From assembly GCA_024449915.1 (NCBI GenBank), contig JAMZAV010000320.1, positions 558,001-622,000 of the forward strand: a stretch of DNA of 64,000 nucleotides, read 5' to 3'. This document shows positions 58,113 to 64,000 of this stretch, piece after piece; within the stretch, counting starts at the first letter, position 1; each line of letters starts with the position of its first letter. The notes beneath the pieces are model-generated. The model was not told the origin of the DNA, did no database searches, and worked only from the letters and a program-made list of their open reading frames with translations. The position numbers were made by a program, and so were the translations under genes. This stretch comes from Sweltsa coloradensis (taxonomy: Eukaryota > Arthropoda > Insecta > Plecoptera > Chloroperlidae).

Positions 58113-60937
58113 TGAATTAGAGTTGTTACAACTTAACCATCACAGCCTAGCGCTCTTGGCAGTTAGCTTCGACGACAGAACCGTCAACAGTCATACCAAT
58201 ATGTAAGATACACAAGAGGTTTTTCAATACCTGTACCGAAAAAATATACTCGTGATTACCATTTTAACCCTTCGAAGCAACATATATATTTCTATTAGTA
58301 ATAATTATCTTATATTTCTAGTTTACAACATTCAATTTCATTAATGATTATCATCTACCTGATATTAGGCCTACATCTAGTTTATCATCTCTAATCTATG
58401 AGTAAATATTGACTTTCAACTCCCACATAAATGAGCTATTCTTCTGCCCCCTTCTCCCTCCCAGCCAGTCAATAGCACTCATGGTCGGGTGATTAGTGTT
58501 CACATAACTCTGTCTCAACGCGCGTTCTATTATCCGAGCCCTGGTCAACAAACAACTAGAATGATTAAGCAAGACTACCCCATCGATTCTCTGGCAACTA
58601 GTTTGCCTCCTGACGTATTCGCGACAACGTTCTCTTACTTAATTCGAAGAGAAACCCGGATTGTAACGATCAACTCGCGTTTTGTTTCGAAATTTACTAT
58701 TTTATATTAATGCGAGAAATAGAACCGTTAATGTTTTGCTTCTGAAAGTCGAAATGCTATACCATGTTATTCATTTCTTACATGGTTGTTGGTTCTATTT
58801 ATAATTTTTTTTTATGCCCTAAAGCCAATGAGTTTCAGTGCCTGTAGAACTCGACTAAATTGGCTGAATTGGATTCGAAGAGTCACGTTTAATTAGCCAA
58901 GGTTCTCTCGCTTTGAATTTCGTTTTGCTGAATCTCAACTCAGAAGTCATAACTGTCTTTTCGGAGTATGGAAGTTAGATGGTAGTCTTGCCCTAAACAC
59001 CTTATCAGTGACCATATTCAATAGTATCAACATCATATGTCCCATCTTGGAATTTACGTTAACAACAAGTAGGGTTGTCCCCCATAACGAACAAATAGTG
59101 TACATCAAAACATTTAATACATTTAACACGTGTCTACTATATAGTGACAAAACGATCAAAGCTTCACAACAAACCGAAAGCGCACAGCTATGTTAATCAC
59201 TAGATCGACGCAGAGAAGTGAAACAGAGCTATACTGAACACTTAAACGGACAGGAATCAGCCCTCGGAAACAAGAGACGTTCTACATCCTCGTCAAGGAA
59301 TATGCTAATAAGCACTGATAAATATACTATAGCTTTGTCTTATATTATAGTGTACAGATTAAAATAGATTTAGGCTTTTCCATACATAGGCAATGATTCG
59401 TTTAGATATGTTTTCGTATTATAGGATCTACGTGTGCTTTTCAGAACAGTGAAAGCTCATTGCGTTTCTTGCAGTTGTAGCAATCTATGCCATGCATTCG
59501 TTCAGCGCGTACAGTGAAGGGTAGACGCAACGCACTTCTAACTTCGTCTTAAGGCAAAAGCCACTTGACAACGACCTACAACACTGCATTTGTTTCTAAG
59601 AAGTGTGATCACATTTCTACAAGGTACAATAAATGAGAGTTCATCTTAGGCCCTGATATGTTTTCTTTTAAATTAGTATAAACCTCTGTAGCGCTCAACA
59701 TTGCCGATTAAAGATTTAATTATTGTTCTCTTCGTTTCAAAATTACAACATTTGATTGACTCGTTGATCACTAGGCAAATGTTTTCCAAATTGTTTTTGA
59801 GCGAAGTTACAGTGTATTGAACGGCAAGTAGGTAGTGTAACCGAGGCCACATTAGTCTAGATAAGCTCTATTCTATTAAGCTGAGCAGACCAACCATCCC
59901 TGTGGAGAACATTAACACAGATAATCAAGATGAAGCCATCCTTCTTGGTATAGAATCATAAATTTTGATAAAGTCGGTTGATCTGTTTTTCTATGAACGA
60001 TGTGTTTGAACACCTTGAATATTATATTTCGGACGGCGATTTAACGTTCTTGTTTTAAATTGTAAAACCAATAGTCATATTTTATGACAGAAGGGCTCGG
60101 AATAGTGAAATATAGAAGGGATTTCATTTCTTTTTGGTAAAAATAAAGTGATCTATATTATTCTATAGTGCGTGATTGTGTTAGCGTGTGTACCGGTCGA
60201 TCATTTAGGCACTAGCAACTATATAGAATATGATATGCTCTTTGATAGTTTTTCAGAGAAATATTTTCATTTTAGTTTCCATTGATATGTTTTACTTATT
60301 TCCTAGTTTAATATCTGACCAATTTGTCAATGAACAAACAATTATAGTTAAATATATATATATATATAGATATATATTTGTATTATGATATGAACCCACA
60401 TAAATTGTCAATTAAAGTGCAAGCTACACCGCATGATAATTCGTACCATACCTTCATTGCTCAAAACTTTTACCAATACAACGCACATCAAAAGTGGAAA
60501 TCATACAAAATTCTGTGCGTTTAGCAACCACTGATGTGGTTCTTAAATAATCTAACCGTTCTCACTAATATTAATTCCAGTCTACAATATTCAACATTTT
60601 TTCAACAAATTATCACCCTAATTCAAAGATCGTTGTTGTGATCATAGTTATAAGTAACATGGATATTTCATCTCGGTAGGATGTTTCTTAACCTTGAATC
60701 GTCATCACAATGCCTTGTGCATTGACTTAATGGGTGCAGTTAAATTTTTATCCTATGAGCACCAACGCCCAGCATCAATGTTTACGCTTATAAAACCAAA
60801 AACAAGCCTAGGAAGAAATACAAGCCTAGGAAGAGAGACAGGTGTGTGTAGCCACTCAGATTGCAACCCTTCTGGGCTGAGGTGGCGGCTTCGGTTCGGT
60901 TGATAACAGGTCCAGGGCATTCCGGTTCCTCGTCTGA
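58113..60937. other. No recognised gene
   Basis: Contains a weak tRNA-like trace (about 58480-58545), a (TA)n run at 60351-60378 and a duplicated AAGCCTAGGAAGA motif at about 60805-60835. The rest is AT-rich and unremarkable. Confidence 0.4.
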
Positions 60938-61137
60938 AACAGCAGGGAACACACTCAAAGAAACAGTAGGGCATTCCACACTCAAAGATACTGCAGGGCA
61001 TTCCACACTCAAAGAAACAGCAGGGCATTCCACACTCAAAGAAACAGCAGGGCATTCCACACTCAAAGAAACAGCAGGGCATTCAACACTCAAAGAAACA
61101 GCAGGGCATTCAACACTCAAAGAAACAGTAGGGCATT
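60938..61137. repeat. 27-bp minisatellite, about eight copies
   Basis: Units of the type GGGCATTCCACACTCAAAGA plus AACAGCA repeat at 27 bp (the first unit is 24 bp). Variants have TTCAACACTC near the right end, and GATACTGCA and AACAGTA elsewhere. As 27 is a multiple of three, frames stay open on both strands and give artificial repetitive peptides. Confidence 0.92.
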
Positions 61138-62280
61138 TCAAATTGTTTTTAATTTGTAACACATAAAACGTTTTCTTTTCTAAATACTCGGTGATTGTAC
61201 ATGCGGAAGAACCAATCATAAAATGCAAGATTTTCAAGACAAACCGAATCAAAGTGTCTTAGTATTTTAAAAAAAAAAAAAAAACTAGAGTGAGTGGGAA
61301 TGTTTTAAAATATCATACATATTAATATTAATATACACTCAAATATATCATTGCAAAACAGATAAGGTCATGTCAGGTGATCATAATTGATGATATTATA
61401 TACTATGTTTGTAACTGTAAAATGCGAGTTTTAAGGCAAGTTAAATTAGGCCGAAGCTTCACCTTAAGGATATCGGAACACACGTAAAAGAACACGTAAA
61501 GTGTTCACTAATATTATCTATTCAACAAGTTCAACATTGGTCGTTAGCTTGAATCCAAGTCAAAGCGTGCGATCAATCATGAAATAACCATAGAGATAAG
61601 CAGTGGCGGAGTCGTACTCGGAGATAACTGCTGGTTGCACCCTCTCGGAAAACCCTGATAATGCCCTCAAGAAGCTATGCATATAGCGTGTCAGCTGCAC
61701 GCTTGCTTTCACCGTGCATACATAATAAACGAGCAATTGACAGAAGCAACTCAGTGCTGTTCACACGCAAGAATATGATTTGAGAGACTCGGGTTTGATT
61801 CCCACCACCGCTATTCGTACTGAATGTAGATGACGAACGTTGGGATGTTTTTCGAGTGTCGTAAAATATCTTGTACTGATAACCCTTAAAGCTCAGTGAT
61901 CTGTGAGAGGGGGCAGAACTCTGCTATATAAACTATCCACAGTGGTAGGAACAAAACGTTCTTTGTCAAGATAATATCGGGCAGTAAAATATGGATTCGC
62001 TCTTTACCCGAATATGTCAAAGTGGAAGTGAAGCTTTTTTCGTATAGGCTATTAACTACACTACGGCAACGACACAGATGGAGAACAAACAATCGAAGCG
62101 ACAGATTATGTATAGAACACCAACAAGCTAAAACATTGCTAATGTGTATGAAAAAAGTCAAGGCCTTGGAAGCTAGCCATCATTTGAATTTGTGAGTTTG
62201 TTTGTTTGTTGGATTACCATGAATTTACAATGTTTTATTTTTTACCGATAGATGATATCAAGTGTTTTGCGTAATACTCT
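61138..62280. other. No recognised gene
   Basis: Holds a poly-A run (about 61268-61283) and a weak B-box-like GGGTTTGATTCCCACC at about 61790-61806. Confidence 0.4.
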
Positions 62281-62390
62281 TGATTTGGGAGGCCTTGCGT
62301 GCGATATCCGTCATCGGAAATCCTGACTGAATCATATTTCAAGGTTTTTCCTCAGGCGTTAATACGAATGCAAGGAATTGAGTCTTCTTT
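62281..62390 (+). mobile_element. SINE-like element core
   Basis: TGATTTGGGAGGCC, CGGAAATCCTGACTGAATC, AAGGTTTTTCCTCAGGCGTT and AATACGAATGCAAGGAATTG match the copy at 33143-33275 in order. The B box is eroded. Confidence 0.6.
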
Positions 62391-64000
62391 CTCTGACTCC
62401 AAAGTGTCCACCTAGAACGTAGACACCTGAAGAGGGGAGTGACATTGTCCCCTCACAGGTTTCACACGAATAATTAAAATATACCTGTTTAGTGTGTTCG
62501 TTGTTCACGTCGTTTAATATAACTAAATCATAACCGAACAAGATTCTAATACTTAGAAAAGTTTCTGTAAACCCGAGTACCCTTTGTCTTACCTATTTCC
62601 TTTTTCATTCTAAAATAATGGCACGTTGCAGTAAAATACTCTTGTTTCAGGAGAAACATTTTGTACATCAAAACAACGTTTCAAGATCTTAATACCAGTT
62701 ATTAGCGGATTAAACACATTTAAATTGTAAATAGGTAAAAGTTCCGTTTCAAGAGAAATGTGCTGGCAATGGTTTATAACCTACCAACAATATTCAAGGA
62801 ATCGTTGGACAAACCTACTTAAATATCGTAGCTAAAACAAAGTTAAAGAAAGTAACTATAAAGTATATACGAAATGGCATGATTTATATTCTTCATTATA
62901 TTTTTTGGGTTTGTATCGAAATTGACTCAGATATAACTCTGGAAATTACTTAATACCCTTTCTACCATACTTGCAAACTAAAAGTACGCGTTGGGCAGCT
63001 TAAATATAATGTGTTCCCCCAACATTACTAGTGTACTAAATTTGAGTGAAATGAGGACAACATTTATTTTAGTTTCTTGGTGGAGGTGCCGGGTACTTTT
63101 GTGTAGATTTAATCGTGAATCTCTCTTTTGTCCTTTGTTTTCTACTTACAAACTAAATATTCTTTTGACAGCTTAAATTATATAATGCATTATAAACTGT
63201 TATCACAACAGTATACTCCATTGATTTGAAACGAAAATAATAAGGCTTTGGTGGAGGTGCCGGGTAAGCGTAAAATTGTTTTGCTAAATGACAGTGAATA
63301 TTTGTCGTTCACAATAAATTACAAACAATCGAGTTGTTATTAATTAATTGGACTATCTGCGTTAGCTCATACGGTTGGTTGAGGGCCCGAGCCATCAACC
63401 ATCAACGAAGGTGGTCTTCAATCCCGTATAATGCATGGATATGTGTAGTTGAACTTTATACTTGTTATTCGTCGTCTTGAATAACATCATAACATTATTT
63501 TATTTTAGGTGCAGTCGCCCCCCCCCTAAGTGTCGTCTCTGAATCTGTAATCGCGAGTGCCGTTGGTTGGACGCACCATGGGCAGGACGCTGTTGTAGGA
63601 TGGTGAATTTTAACACCAACTTAATAATTAAAGCCGGAGTAATAATTACAACATTCTTAATTATTTATGCGGATTTTATGGCTGATAATTTATATAGAAA
63701 TCTATTGCTTCTAATCCCGTATCATTTGAAGTTGCTGAAATCTTAATCAGAAATAAGTTTTGAAACTATTGTACATCGGTGTTGTAATTTATTATTATTT
63801 CGATTCTTGTTATCCACCTTACTAACATTTATGTTCTAAGTCTTATTTCTTGTTCTACTATGTAAATCACGTTTTTTATTACTGAGGAGTATAGACGTTG
63901 ATAAATTAAATTGAAAATTCTATCGTGTAATATACTATGTATAGAAGTATAAAATATTATAAGCACACAATAAATAAAATGCAAATTTGATAAATAATCT
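62391..64000. other. No recognised gene; one direct repeat
   Basis: TGGTGGAGGTGCCGGGTA occurs at about 63078-63095 and again 171 bp later (about 63249-63266). Each is preceded by CAGCTTAAAT and TATAATG, suggesting a decayed two-copy tandem. The remainder, to the right edge, is AT-rich without gene signals. Confidence 0.45.

Noticed and set aside
60753..61252. Cysteine-rich repetitive protein (minus) and Thr/Lys-rich protein (plus)
   Set aside because: Both are readings of the same 27-bp minisatellite.
1..64000. CRISPR arrays, prokaryotic operons or integrated viral genes
   Set aside because: Direct repeats here are contiguous tandem units without unique spacers, there are no ribosome-binding-site-led gene clusters, and no viral protein motif was recognised.

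Overview
The window looks like nuclear DNA from an arthropod, probably an insect and possibly a hemipteran. It is AT-rich, has almost no long reading frames, is full of microsatellites, minisatellites, inverted-repeat elements and tRNA-derived repeats, and carries spliceosomal exons flanked by GT/AG introns. The species guess is inference: the repeat style is insect-like, and the 5S-like fragment is closest to the insect form of 5S as I remember it. There is no prokaryotic gene structure, no CRISPR array and no intact transposase gene that I can recognise.

The only confidently coding locus is part of a CAP-superfamily (antigen 5 / venom-allergen-5-like, SCP/TAPS) gene on the minus strand. Three exons are visible in order: 12709-12841 (hydrophobic secretion signal and first cysteine), 5191-5309 (start of the CAP fold, HNRLRQ and GQPAA) and 3109-3190 ([14 protein letters not shown] and the HD motif). 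Their splice phases match and each junction has a good donor and acceptor, giving introns of about 7.4 kb and 2.0 kb. The first coding Met and the 3' half of the CAP domain are not in view; the 3' exons probably lie left of position 1. A decayed tandem copy of the first visible exon sits just upstream of it (about 12869-12968).

Layout: 1-760 is the broken 3' end of a non-LTR retrotransposon. 935-1206 is a tRNA-like module inside an inverted-repeat element, with a second copy at 8393-8615. 1970-2723 is a 36-bp-TIR element. 3.1-12.8 kb is the CAP gene with its introns. 13-20 kb is mostly featureless AT-rich DNA with a 93-bp tandem repeat. 20.4-21.5, 24.6-25.2 and 46.6-47.4 kb carry three members of one modular repeat family (a GAGCGAAGCGAAG-type motif, a poly-T block, then tandem subunits). 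25.2-26.1, 27.9-28.3 and 32.8-33.1 kb are large inverted repeats. 36.2-36.5, 40.7-40.9, 49.5-49.8, 57.8-58.1 and 60.9-61.1 kb are tandem repeats. About 41.0 kb holds a 5S-rRNA-like relic. 42.1-42.4 kb is a TA-flanked MITE, and 54.48-55.00 kb a hAT-like MITE with 8-bp target-site duplications. tRNA-like and SINE-like fragments recur throughout.

Nothing else is convincingly coding. One minus-strand stretch (52487-52740) is bounded by a plausible acceptor and a strong donor and is open throughout, but I do not recognise its product. Base counts, alignments and mismatch numbers were made by eye.
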